From contig CALAGB010000327.1 in NCBI GenBank assembly GCA_937891245.1, positions 1 to 6,784 on the forward strand: a DNA stretch of 6,784 nucleotides, read 5' to 3'. This document shows, piece after piece, positions 1 to 5,639 of this stretch; the stretch's first letter is position 1, and every line of letters begins with the position of its first letter. The stretch is from an uncultured Thermomicrobiales bacterium (GTDB lineage: Bacteria > Chloroflexota > Chloroflexia > Thermomicrobiales > Thermomicrobiaceae). Below the pieces are notes generated by a model. That model saw only the letters and a list, made by a program, of their open reading frames with translations. It had not been told where the DNA came from and did not search any database. The position numbers and the translations under genes are program-made.

Positions 1-506
1 GGAGTGACCGCCGGCTCGGATTCGACCCGACTGACCGCCGTGGTCTCCTCGGCGCTTGTTCCAAGACCGTGTCGCGAGACGAGTTCGCCGCCGAGCCAGC
101 CGCCCAGCAGCAAGAGCGCCAGCCCGACCACGTTGAGCGCGACGGCCAGGATGAGTGTTCCGCCCTCCGGCGCTTTGGTACCACCGCGCACGACCACGCT
201 GCCGATGTAGGGAAGAGTGGCGGTAATCATCACCAGCATGTGACGGGTGGCGGTTCCTGACGCCGGATGGCCATCCGGCAGCACGATATATTCGATGAAG
301 CCGGTTAGCGCCGTTGGTACGACGGCGATCAGTCCCGCGATCTGACTCCAGAAGGCGAATTGCCACCAGATGTCGTTGCCACTCGCGAGCGCGACGATAT
401 CCCACACCAGTGAGATCGCCAGCAGCGCGATCGGGAAGTCGGTCAAGGGCGGATGCGCCGAGTGGCCGCGCAGGCGTGGGGCGTTCTTGAGCGGACGATT
501 ATCCAT
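1..506 (-). CDS. DUF2231-family membrane protein, 3' end cut by the window edge
   Basis: 168 codons are visible from ATG at 506, and the stop lies beyond the left edge. The N-terminal motif GHSAHPPLTDFPIALL (residues 14-29) and the later GGELVSRHGLG (139-149) are the two signatures I know from DUF2231 proteins. Four hydrophobic stretches fit membrane helices at about 22-42, 50-72, 88-107 and 117-140. Histidines at 18, 89 and 146 sit at the family's conserved places. Such intramembrane-edge histidines often bind heme or metal, but that role is inference. The visible tail (150-168) is acidic and Ser/Thr-rich and looks cytoplasmic. The ATG lies only 6 nt after the stop of the preceding small membrane gene, with no strong Shine-Dalgarno, so translational coupling is likely. 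Third gene of the regulator-led operon. Family assignment is fairly sure; function is unknown. Confidence 0.85.
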   Translation of the reverse strand, partial: MDNRPLKNAPRLRGHSAHPPLTDFPIALLAISLVWDIVALASGNDIWWQFAFWSQIAGLIAVVPTALTGFIEYIVLPDGHPASGTATRHMLVMITATLPYIGSVVVRGGTKAPEGGTLILAVALNVVGLALLLLGGWLGGELVSRHGLGTSAEETTAVSRVESEPAVT

Positions 507-512
507 GGTGCG

Positions 513-854
513 CTATGCCGCCAGTCCGATGAGGAGGATGAGAAAAGCGAAGACCGCCAGCCCACCGTGCCCGAGAACGAGCGGCGTCGAGAGCGTCTTG
601 CCACGCAGATGCATCGAAATGAGCGTAAAGCCGCCGAGTGCCGCGACCAGGAAGATGATGAACGCGATGCCGGCCGAGCCGAAACTGCTTGCCTGGATAA
701 CCGCGATCAGGAGGACGACCAGACCGGCCGCCGCGAACAGACCATGTACCAGTGCGAGCGAAAGATTGGGCATGCGTGAGCGTAGATGCATCGACGCGAG
801 GGTAAGCCCACCCAGCGCCGCGATCGCGAACAGAATGACCGCCACGGTTTCCAT
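513..854 (-). CDS. Small four-helix membrane protein made of two repeated two-helix units
   Basis: This 113-residue protein is almost entirely hydrophobic. It contains an internal duplication with a 59-residue offset. Unit 1 (about 7-54) has ALGGLTLASMHLR followed by LVHG, and unit 2 (about 66-113) has ALGGFTLISMHLR followed by LGHG. Each unit holds one His in the MHLR motif (H23, H82) and one in the HG motif (H37, H96), exactly 14 residues apart in both. Four membrane helices are predicted by eye. The ATG has AAGGGG 7 nt upstream. The gene starts 24 nt after the TrmB regulator stop and ends 6 nt before the DUF2231 gene, so all three are probably cotranscribed. I do not recognise a named family. 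Paired histidines near helix ends would suit heme or metal binding, which is inference only. Confidence 0.82.
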   Translation of the reverse strand: METVAVILFAIAALGGLTLASMHLRSRMPNLSLALVHGLFAAAGLVVLLIAVIQASSFGSAGIAFIIFLVAALGGFTLISMHLRGKTLSTPLVLGHGGLAVFAFLILLIGLAA

Positions 855-878
855 AGCTCTTCCCCTTTTTTAGAGTGC

Positions 879-1748
879 TTATCGATCGTCAATGACGCGG
901 CGTGGCCGCGTCAGGAGCCTCCGCATATGTTGCAACCAGCCGTCGTCACGCCCGCCGGGGCCAATGGCATCGAGCACGGCCGACGTTTCCGGCTGGATCA
1001 GCCGGGTCAGTTCGTCGCCGATATCGCTGATGACCGCCGCCAGGGCGATGCTATGCCGGATAAACCAGCTCGCCATTTCGACGAGCAGATGCTGCGAGGT
1101 GCGCACCGCCAGCGCGTCGCCGTCGTCACCGATCTCGCCGGTGAGTACCTCGCGATCGTCAGGCACGAGCGTGAGCCAACGCCGTTGTTGCTCGTTCGTG
1201 ACCTGGTAGCGATAGACGCGGCCCCTGCAGAAGCCGCATTCCTGGGTGCAGGCGGCGAGACACAACGTCGTGATCTCAACGCCTCGATCCTGCGCACCGG
1301 CGAACTGGGGAGCGAGTGTCGCCGCCTCGTTCGGCCAGAGCGCCACGAGTAACTTCTGGTCAGCTGATTCGATGAGCGATTGGGCGTGGTCGATCACGGC
1401 TGGATAGCCGCGCACGTTCCCGATGAAGTCATATTCCGCTGGTTTCGGCAGCTGCATCAACGATTCGCGCGCCTGTTCCAACGTCTGCTCGGTCGACCGC
1501 GTGAGCCGGGCGAGGAGTTCTTCGGGGGCTAGCGGTGTATAGCGGGCGCCGGCGTCACTCTCGACGCGCAAGATCGCACCCCGCTCTTCCAACTGGTCGA
1601 GCACGCGATAGATATCGGCCCGGCGAATCCCGGAATTGCGGGCCAGTTCGTAGCCATTGACCGGATTCTGCTGCACCAACGCGACGTACGCGCGCGCTTC
1701 GTATTCGGTAAAGCCAAGCCGGTGGAGCAGCGCAGTGGCATCTGACAT
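879..1748 (-). CDS. TrmB-family transcriptional regulator with a Cys4 cluster
   Basis: This 289-residue protein is probably a DNA-binding autoregulator. The N-terminal 70 residues form a TrmB-type winged helix: LLHRLGFTEYEARAYVALV, then a helix-turn-helix NGYELARNSGIRRADIYRVL (31-50) and wing LEERGAILRV. A helical linker (LTRSTEQTLEQARESL, 82-97) and an alpha/beta effector domain follow. That domain contains C163-x3-C167-x3-C171-x2-C174, a spacing suited to a metal ion or iron-sulfur cluster. TrmB proteins usually sense sugars or other small ligands there, so the ligand of this one is unknown. Two ATGs are possible: 1754 is immediately adjacent to GGAG, whereas 1748 has GGAG with a 6-nt spacer, so 1748 is preferred. 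It heads an operon with two membrane-protein genes and sits behind a promoter carrying repeated GTAGTAG boxes. Confidence 0.88.
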   Translation of the reverse strand: MSDATALLHRLGFTEYEARAYVALVQQNPVNGYELARNSGIRRADIYRVLDQLEERGAILRVESDAGARYTPLAPEELLARLTRSTEQTLEQARESLMQLPKPAEYDFIGNVRGYPAVIDHAQSLIESADQKLLVALWPNEAATLAPQFAGAQDRGVEITTLCLAACTQECGFCRGRVYRYQVTNEQQRRWLTLVPDDREVLTGEIGDDGDALAVRTSQHLLVEMASWFIRHSIALAAVISDIGDELTRLIQPETSAVLDAIGPGGRDDGWLQHMRRLLTRPRRVIDDR

Positions 1749-1754
1749 GATCAT

Positions 1755-1758
1755 CTCC
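1755..1758 (-). promoter_or_regulatory. Ribosome binding site that decides the TrmB start
   Basis: On the minus strand GGAG is followed directly by ATGATCATG. A ribosome bound here cannot use the first ATG (spacer 0) but is ideally placed for the second (spacer 6 nt), which shortens the protein by two residues. Confidence 0.7.
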
Positions 1759-1820
1759 GTAGTAGTTGGATCACCTACTACTTCAGAATAGCGGAGGAGG
1801 AAGCCGGTGTCAAGTAGTAG
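1759..1820 (-). promoter_or_regulatory. Candidate TrmB operator: three GTAGTAG half-sites around the promoter
   Basis: Positions 1759-1781 form an imperfect 23-bp palindrome with perfect 7-bp arms, GTAGTAG (1759-1765) and CTACTAC (1775-1781); two further internal pairs also match. It covers the expected transcription start and the leader of the minus-strand operon. A third copy of the 7-mer (1814-1820) is inverted relative to the second and directly touches the -35 box. The last two sites extend as CTACTACTT on opposite strands. Bound protein at these places would block RNA polymerase, the usual geometry of an autorepressor. The regulator encoded immediately downstream is the obvious candidate ligand, but this is inferred from position. 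Confidence 0.65.
1785..1813 (-). promoter_or_regulatory. Sigma-70-type promoter for the TrmB operon
   Basis: On the minus strand a perfect -35 box TTGACA (1813-1808) is followed after exactly 17 bp by TATTCT (1790-1785), matching TATAAT at four positions including the key TA..T. Transcription would start near 1778, inside the palindromic operator, giving a leader of about 30 nt before ATG 1748. This is the best promoter in the window. Confidence 0.72.
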
Positions 1821-1840
1821 CCCCGACCCCCCTGCCGCAC

Positions 1841-1869
1841 GCGACGAACGCCACTGGAAACGCTATAGT
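1841..1869 (+). promoter_or_regulatory. Weak candidate promoter for the GGT-family gene
   Basis: TATAGT at 1864-1869 matches the -10 consensus at five of six positions and would place the start near 1876, about 40 nt before ATG 1918. The -35 position 17 bp upstream (GCGACG, 1841-1846) matches poorly. The nearest GTAGTAG box (1814-1820) ends about 20 bp upstream, so joint control with the divergent operon is possible but not strongly indicated. Confidence 0.35.
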
Positions 1870-1905
1870 CAACGGACGGTGTGATGCATGCTTGGTTGCG
1901 AGGCA

Positions 1906-1912
1906 AAGGAGG
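1906..1912 (+). promoter_or_regulatory. Strong Shine-Dalgarno of the GGT-family gene
   Basis: AAGGAGG with a 5-nt spacer to ATG 1918 is a near-perfect ribosome binding site. It rules out the in-frame upstream ATG at 1888, which has no such sequence before it. Confidence 0.85.
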
Positions 1913-1917
1913 CGCGC

Positions 1918-3537
1918 ATGGTCTGGTCGAATGACGGGGAAACGCATCGATCGACGGTGATGGGTCGGCGGGGAATGGTCGCGGCGGCGCATCCACTCGC
2001 GTCACTGGCCGGGCTGCGCATGTTGATGGCTGGCGGCAATGCGATCGACGCTGCCGTCGCGACGATGGCGGCCTTGAATGTTGTCGAGCCGTACATGTCG
2101 GGATTGGGTGGCGGCGGCGTCATGTTGCTGCATCTGGCCCAGGGCGAGACGGTGATGCTCGACTACGGCGGACAAATTCCGGCGGCGGCCGACGCTTCAC
2201 TGCTCGACGCGACGAGCGTCGATGTCGGCGCGAAGTCGCTGACCGCGCCCGGATCGCCGGCCGGCTGGCTGGCGGCTTTGGAGCGGTACGGCACGAAGAG
2301 CCCGGCCGAAGTGTTCGCGCCGGCCATCGAATACGCCGAGCAGGGCGTGCCGCTCACCGTCAAGAACGCGATGTTCTACCAATCAGCCAACGAGCGAGTC
2401 CACGGCGTCGCTCGTGAGACGTTCTTCTCGCCTGGTGCACCCCCGGCCGCGACGATCATCGCTCAACCGAAGCTGGCGGCGACCTATCGCGCGCTGGTGC
2501 AGGGCGGCGCCGAGGCGTTCTATCATGGTGAGATCGGCAAGCGGCTCGTGGAGGCGGTGCAGCAGGCGGGCGGCTTTCTGACTGAGCAAGATCTGGCGAA
2601 CGTGTCGGTCCGCTGGGCTGAGCCATCGATCTCAACGTACCGCGGCTACGAACTGCGCACGACCTCCTGGCCGATGACGTCGTACGAGACGCAAGTGGCG
2701 CTCAACATTCTCGAAGGGTTCGATCTGGCCCAACTCGGACATAACAGCGTTGCCTCGATCCACACCATGATCGAGGCGATGAAGCTCGCGATCGCCGACC
2801 GCATCGTCTACGCGGGCCATGCCGAGGCACCTCCGGCCGGACTCTTCTCGGCGGACTACGCCGTAGCGCGCCGCGCCTTGATCGATCCCGAGCACGCCCG
2901 GCCGATCGAAGGGGATCGCTACACCCGACCACGGCCGCAGGGCGCCATACTGCCGGGGAATCCGGCCGACTTCACCCGCGAATGCACCACGCACCTTGAC
3001 GTGATCGATCGGGCGGGCAATGCCGTCTCGATCACGCAGAGCATCGGTGCTGTCTTCGGCTCCGGGTTCATGGCGGGCGATACCGGTATCATGCTCAACA
3101 ACTTTCTCTTCTTCCTCGATCTCGATCCGGCGAGCCCGAACGTCATTCGCGGCAACGGCCAGTTGCTCGGTCCGCTTACGCCGGTGATGCTGTTCCAGGA
3201 TGGTCGGCTGTTCCTCTCGATCGGCACGCCGGGCGGTTTCGGCATCACCCAGACGACGTTGCAGATGATCTCGAACGTCGTTGACCACGGTTTCGGCGTG
3301 CAGGCGGCCATCGAAGCGCCGCGTTTCAAGACGATCGCCAACACGCAACTGGTGATCGAGGATCGTGTGCCGCATACCGTGCTCGACGAACTGCGCTTGC
3401 TCGGCCACGAGGTCATCCCGATCGACGGCTATTCAGCCGCCGTTGGTGGTGGACAGGGTATTCTGATCGATCCCGAGACTGGTGCCTACAGCGGCGGAGC
3501 CGATCCACGGCGCGATGGGTATGCGCTGGGCTATTAG
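1918..3537 (+). CDS. Gamma-glutamyltransferase-superfamily Ntn hydrolase, atypical substrate pocket
   Basis: This 539-residue protein belongs to the self-cleaving N-terminal-nucleophile GGT superfamily. Family landmarks are GGNAIDAAVA (39-48), EP-x3-GLGGGG (57-67), CTTHLDV (356-362), IMLNN (391-395), GTPGG (436-440) and the C-terminal GGADPRRDGYALGY. Cleavage before Thr357 would give chains of 356 and 183 residues, normal for the family, with Thr357 as nucleophile and Gly439-Gly440 as oxyanion hole. Against the E. coli enzyme as I remember it, residues holding the glutamyl group differ: Arg114 becomes Gly84, Asn411 Gly377, Gln430 Phe396, Asp433 Phe399 and Ser462-Ser463 Gly418-Pro419. The N-terminus has no signal peptide, so it is probably cytoplasmic, like YwrD- or oxamate amidohydrolase (HpxW)-type members. 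An amidase or acylase on another substrate is likelier than glutathione breakdown. Its stop overlaps that of the convergent HdeD-like gene. Confidence 0.9.
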   Translation: MVWSNDGETHRSTVMGRRGMVAAAHPLASLAGLRMLMAGGNAIDAAVATMAALNVVEPYMSGLGGGGVMLLHLAQGETVMLDYGGQIPAAADASLLDATSVDVGAKSLTAPGSPAGWLAALERYGTKSPAEVFAPAIEYAEQGVPLTVKNAMFYQSANERVHGVARETFFSPGAPPAATIIAQPKLAATYRALVQGGAEAFYHGEIGKRLVEAVQQAGGFLTEQDLANVSVRWAEPSISTYRGYELRTTSWPMTSYETQVALNILEGFDLAQLGHNSVASIHTMIEAMKLAIADRIVYAGHAEAPPAGLFSADYAVARRALIDPEHARPIEGDRYTRPRPQGAILPGNPADFTRECTTHLDVIDRAGNAVSITQSIGAVFGSGFMAGDTGIMLNNFLFFLDLDPASPNVIRGNGQLLGPLTPVMLFQDGRLFLSIGTPGGFGITQTTLQMISNVVDHGFGVQAAIEAPRFKTIANTQLVIEDRVPHTVLDELRLLGHEVIPIDGYSAAVGGGQGILIDPETGAYSGGADPRRDGYALGY

Positions 3538-4079
3538 CCTGGCTGCGGGTCGCGATTACGGATGCGCCAGGCGAACGAGAGGAGCGCGGCGCCGTAGATG
3601 ATGGCGAAGATCCCGATCACCCAGGCGAGGGCAATGGCGCCGGTGCCTGGGAAGATGAAGAGGATCACGCCCCAGACGATCGAGAGGGCGCCGCTTATCC
3701 CCAGAAACCATTCATTCGTAATAACCGAGCGCAGCCGGACGGCGGCCGCGATTTCGGCGATGCCGGTGATCACGGCCCAGGCGCCGATGACATAGAGCAG
3801 TCCCAGCGCGGTCAGTCCGGGCCAGATAAACGCGACGAGGCCGAAGATGATGCCGATAATGCCCTCGACAAGTTCCGGCCACCATTCCATGCGCCGATCG
3901 GCATGCCGGATCGCCGTGCCGATGGCAAAGACGCCATCCACAATGGCGTAGGCGCCGAAAAAGATGACCAGCGTCAGCACCGTGAGACCCGGCCAGATCA
4001 GGGCCAGGATGCCGAAGAGCACCGCACTGGCGCCACGCAGCGCGATCATCCACCAGTTCCGTTGCGCTAACTCGAACAT
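3534..4079 (-). CDS. HdeD/DUF308-family six-helix membrane protein
   Basis: This 181-residue integral membrane protein is composed of three tandem DUF308 units of two helices each, at about 14-53, 71-110 and 128-167 (period 57). Units 1 and 2 share the loop WPGLT and unit 3 has FPGTG. This three-repeat layout is typical of the HdeD family, named for an E. coli acid-resistance membrane protein; a transport or stress role here is unproven. ATG 4079 is preferred because the purine-rich AGGAAGGGGAG stands just before it. An in-frame TTG at 4103 would overlap that ribosome binding site. A charged belt (HADRRMEWWPE, 59-69) separates units 1 and 2. The stop codon TAA overlaps the stop of the convergent GGT-family gene by 4 bp, leaving no room for a terminator between them. 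No clear promoter was found; TTTAAT at 4156-4151 is a possible -10 without a good -35. Confidence 0.88.
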   Translation of the reverse strand: MFELAQRNWWMIALRGASAVLFGILALIWPGLTVLTLVIFFGAYAIVDGVFAIGTAIRHADRRMEWWPELVEGIIGIIFGLVAFIWPGLTALGLLYVIGAWAVITGIAEIAAAVRLRSVITNEWFLGISGALSIVWGVILFIFPGTGAIALAWVIGIFAIIYGAALLSFAWRIRNRDPQPG

Positions 4080-4235
4080 CCGCTCCCCTTCCTCTTGGAT
4101 CAATCGACAAAGCTGTTCACCAAACGAGCGACCGGTTACAGGGTGCGGATATTAAAGCGCAAGAGTCAGACCAATATGTGAGGCACGACAGCGATCCGTT
4201 CGCCCCGTTAGAATCGACCTGGATACGCTCGCTAA

Positions 4236-4294
4236 TCCCGGTCATCCTGAGCCACGGGAAAGAGATTCTTCGCTGCGGCTCAGGATGACCGGGA
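4236..4294. repeat. Palindromic dispersed repeat, element 1
   Basis: Perfect 18-bp inverted arms, TCCCGGTCATCCTGAGCC (4236-4253) and its complement (4277-4294), enclose a 23-nt loop. Read on the minus strand, 4290-4254 is a 37-bp unit that recurs at 5363-5399 with 34 of 37 identities. As RNA or single-stranded DNA it would form a strong hairpin. It lacks a T-tract, so it is not a standard intrinsic terminator. I recognise GTCATYCTGAGC-type units as a common intergenic repeat in several bacterial phyla, including Chloroflexota. Confidence 0.85.
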
Positions 4295-4308
4295 ACGATG
4301 GCTCTCGT

Positions 4309-4322
4309 ACGTCGCGCGACGT
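4309..4322. promoter_or_regulatory. 14-bp perfect palindrome before the LLM oxidoreductase
   Basis: ACGTCGCGCGACGT is its own reverse complement and lies 32 bp upstream of the preferred GTG start, between the repeat element and the gene. It could be an operator for a dimeric regulator or a short hairpin in the leader. No bound protein can be named, and chance occurrence in GC-rich DNA cannot be excluded. Confidence 0.4.
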
Positions 4323-4344
4323 GGTGTGGTCGGCGTAAAAGAAT

Positions 4345-4350
4345 GGAAGG
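4345..4350 (+). promoter_or_regulatory. Ribosome binding site supporting the GTG start of the LLM gene
   Basis: GGAAGG ends 4 nt before GTG 4355. It overlaps the alternative ATG at 4343, which itself has only an A-rich stretch before it, so the GTG is favoured. Confidence 0.5.
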
Positions 4351-4354
4351 GTGC

Positions 4355-5332
4355 GTGCGATTCAGTATTCGGCTGAATAACGATCTGCCGGTGGCCAACT
4401 ATATCCGGCTGGCGCGCGCGGCCGAGGCGGCGGGCTTCGATCAGTTCTGGGTGAGTCACGACCTCTTCGTGCGGAGTGCTCCGGTCCTGCTGGCGGCGGT
4501 GGCGCAGGCGACCGAGCGCATCGACTTCGGCACCTGCATCGTCAATCCGTACACGCTCCACCCCGCCGAGATCGCCATGTTCGCCGCGACGCTCGATGAA
4601 TTGAGTGGCGGTCGCTTCAAACTCGGCATCGGCGCCGGGGCGGCCGAATTTCTCAAGTGGATCGAGATCCCACAGGAGCGTCCGTTGCGCGATACCCGAC
4701 GCGCGATGGAGCAGATCCGCGCGGTGCTCAGCGGCCAACCGGCGCCCGGCTGGCAGGCGGAGGCGTATCTGCGCTTCCCGTCACGACCGCTGCCGATCTA
4801 TCTGGCGGCGATGAGCCCGAACATGCTTCGACTGGCGGGCGAAGTTGCCGATGGCGTCTTGCCGCTCCTCTTCCCGCCCGAGCATTACCAGACGGTGCTG
4901 CCCTATATCCGCGAAGGCGCCGCACAGGCCGGTCGAGCGCTGGACGAGATCGATATCGCCGCCTGTATCTGGTGCTCGATCTCGGATGACCACGACGCGG
5001 CTGAACGAGTGTTGAAGGACAAGATCGCTTACTACGGTCACGCATTGAGCCCGCTTATCTGGCAGCGACTGGGCCTGACGCAAGATGACTTCAGGCCGAT
5101 TGAGCAGACGCTGATGGTCGAACGCGATCCGGAGCGGGCGCGCTCGCTGGTCGATGAGCGGATGCTGCGCATCGGCGTCGTCGGTACACCGCGCGATCTT
5201 ATCCCGCGCCTCGAGGCGCTCGTCGCGCTCGGCGTTCGTCACCTCAGCTTCGGTCCGCCGCTCGGCCCCGACCCCGCAGCCGCCATCGAAGCGCTCGGGC
5301 GTGAGGTAATCCCGCATTTTCGGGAAGACTGA
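4355..5332 (+). CDS. LLM-class (luciferase-like) flavin/F420-dependent oxidoreductase
   Basis: This 325-residue TIM-barrel oxidoreductase is of the bacterial-luciferase-like superfamily. It resembles the branch with methylenetetrahydromethanopterin reductase and other F420-dependent enzymes. Landmarks are the first strand RFSIRLNN (2-9), EAAGFDQFWVSHDLF (24-38), ATERIDFGTCIVNPYTLHPAEIAM (52-75), LDELSGGRFKLGIGAG (80-95), the PIYLAAMSPNMLRLAGEVADGVL segment (147-169) and the late VGTPRDLIPRLEAL (276-289). Length is usual for the family. The GTG start gives the typical N-terminus; in-frame ATGs at 4343 and 4298 would add residues with no family resemblance, and 4298 touches the repeat element. 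Cofactor (F420 or FMN) and substrate cannot be read from sequence alone. The gene stands alone, bracketed by two palindromic repeat elements, and prfC follows under what looks like its own promoter. Confidence 0.88.
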   Translation: MRFSIRLNNDLPVANYIRLARAAEAAGFDQFWVSHDLFVRSAPVLLAAVAQATERIDFGTCIVNPYTLHPAEIAMFAATLDELSGGRFKLGIGAGAAEFLKWIEIPQERPLRDTRRAMEQIRAVLSGQPAPGWQAEAYLRFPSRPLPIYLAAMSPNMLRLAGEVADGVLPLLFPPEHYQTVLPYIREGAAQAGRALDEIDIAACIWCSISDDHDAAERVLKDKIAYYGHALSPLIWQRLGLTQDDFRPIEQTLMVERDPERARSLVDERMLRIGVVGTPRDLIPRLEALVALGVRHLSFGPPLGPDPAAAIEALGREVIPHFRED

Positions 5333-5341
5333 GCACGATTT

Positions 5342-5476
5342 TCTCTCGCACCGACGCACATCTGTCATTCTGAGCCGTAGCGAAGAATCTCTTTCCCGTT
5401 TCCCAGAGCATGATAGATGAGACACAGGGAGGAGATCCTTCACTGCGGTTCAGGATGACAATGTCGCTGCGAGAGA
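5342..5476. repeat. Nested palindromic dispersed repeat, element 2
   Basis: Two copies of the 37-bp unit seen in element 1 face each other: 5363-5399 on the plus strand (34/37 identical) and 5460-5424 on the minus strand (30/37). The outer 14-bp ends pair at 12 of 14 positions. Outside them a further perfect 9-bp inverted pair, TCTCTCGCA (5342-5350) and TGCGAGAGA (5468-5476), encloses the whole element. No coding capacity is seen, so if mobile it is non-autonomous. Confidence 0.75.
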
Positions 5477-5486
5477 CCACCTCGTC

Positions 5487-5514
5487 CTGACGGTTAGCGC
5501 CGGATTGATATACT
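5487..5514 (+). promoter_or_regulatory. Candidate promoter for prfC
   Basis: CTGACG (5487-5492, four of six matches to TTGACA) and TATACT (5509-5514, five of six to TATAAT) are separated by 16 bp. Transcription would start near 5521 and leave a leader of about 120 nt. It lies just outside repeat element 2. Confidence 0.5.
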
Positions 5515-5539
5515 TATGTGTCCTGATTGCGGCAAGACG

Positions 5540-5573
5540 CGAGCCGACCTGGTTTCGATCTGCCGGTGGCTCG
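5540..5573 (+). other. Possible hairpin in the prfC leader
   Basis: CGAGCC (5540-5545) pairs with GGCTCG (5568-5573). The stem can be lengthened by ACC with GGT if one base bulges. The structure is modest and no downstream T-run follows, so it is not a terminator; a regulatory role is speculative. Confidence 0.3.
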
Positions 5574-5639
5574 TCAGGTTGAGGGCGGTCTGAGGCCGTC
5601 GTGTGGATCGTCGTGCCGTAGTGAGCGGATAAACAGAGA

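Larger units (their letters stand above)
5333..5639. other. Intergenic region between the LLM oxidoreductase and prfC
   Basis: This 307-bp stretch holds no credible gene. It contains repeat element 2 (5342-5476), a promoter-like sequence (5487-5514) and a leader of about 120 nt with one possible hairpin (5540-5573). Small minus-strand open frames across it lack family resemblance or ribosome binding sites and run into the repeat or into prfC. Confidence 0.7.

Noticed and set aside
370..873. 167-codon plus-strand open frame
   Set aside because: It is antisense to the two membrane-protein genes, and its translation is a Pro/Arg/Ser-rich shadow.
786..1352. 188-codon plus-strand open frame
   Set aside because: It runs antisense through the TrmB gene and into the small membrane gene, with no family-like motifs or ribosome binding site; the minus-strand proteins are clearly recognisable.
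1888..1917. Upstream ATG that would lengthen the GGT-family protein by ten residues
   Set aside because: The perfect AAGGAGG lies downstream of it, 5 nt before ATG 1918.
2632..3408. 258-codon minus-strand open frame inside the GGT-family gene
   Set aside because: It is an antisense shadow caused by GC-rich codon bias; the sequence is Arg/Asp/His-rich without any fold-like pattern.
4236..4294. Intrinsic terminator for the HdeD-like or LLM gene
   Set aside because: The hairpin stands upstream of both genes, has no T-tract, and matches a dispersed repeat.
4280..4738. 152-codon minus-strand open frame at the start of the LLM gene
   Set aside because: It overlaps the recognisable LLM N-terminus and extends into the palindromic repeat; no family resemblance.
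4781..5443. 220-codon minus-strand open frame
   Set aside because: It starts inside the repeat element and is otherwise antisense to the LLM gene; shadow frame.
4236..5476. CRISPR-like array
   Set aside because: Only three units, in mixed orientation, with a whole gene between two of them and no regular spacers.
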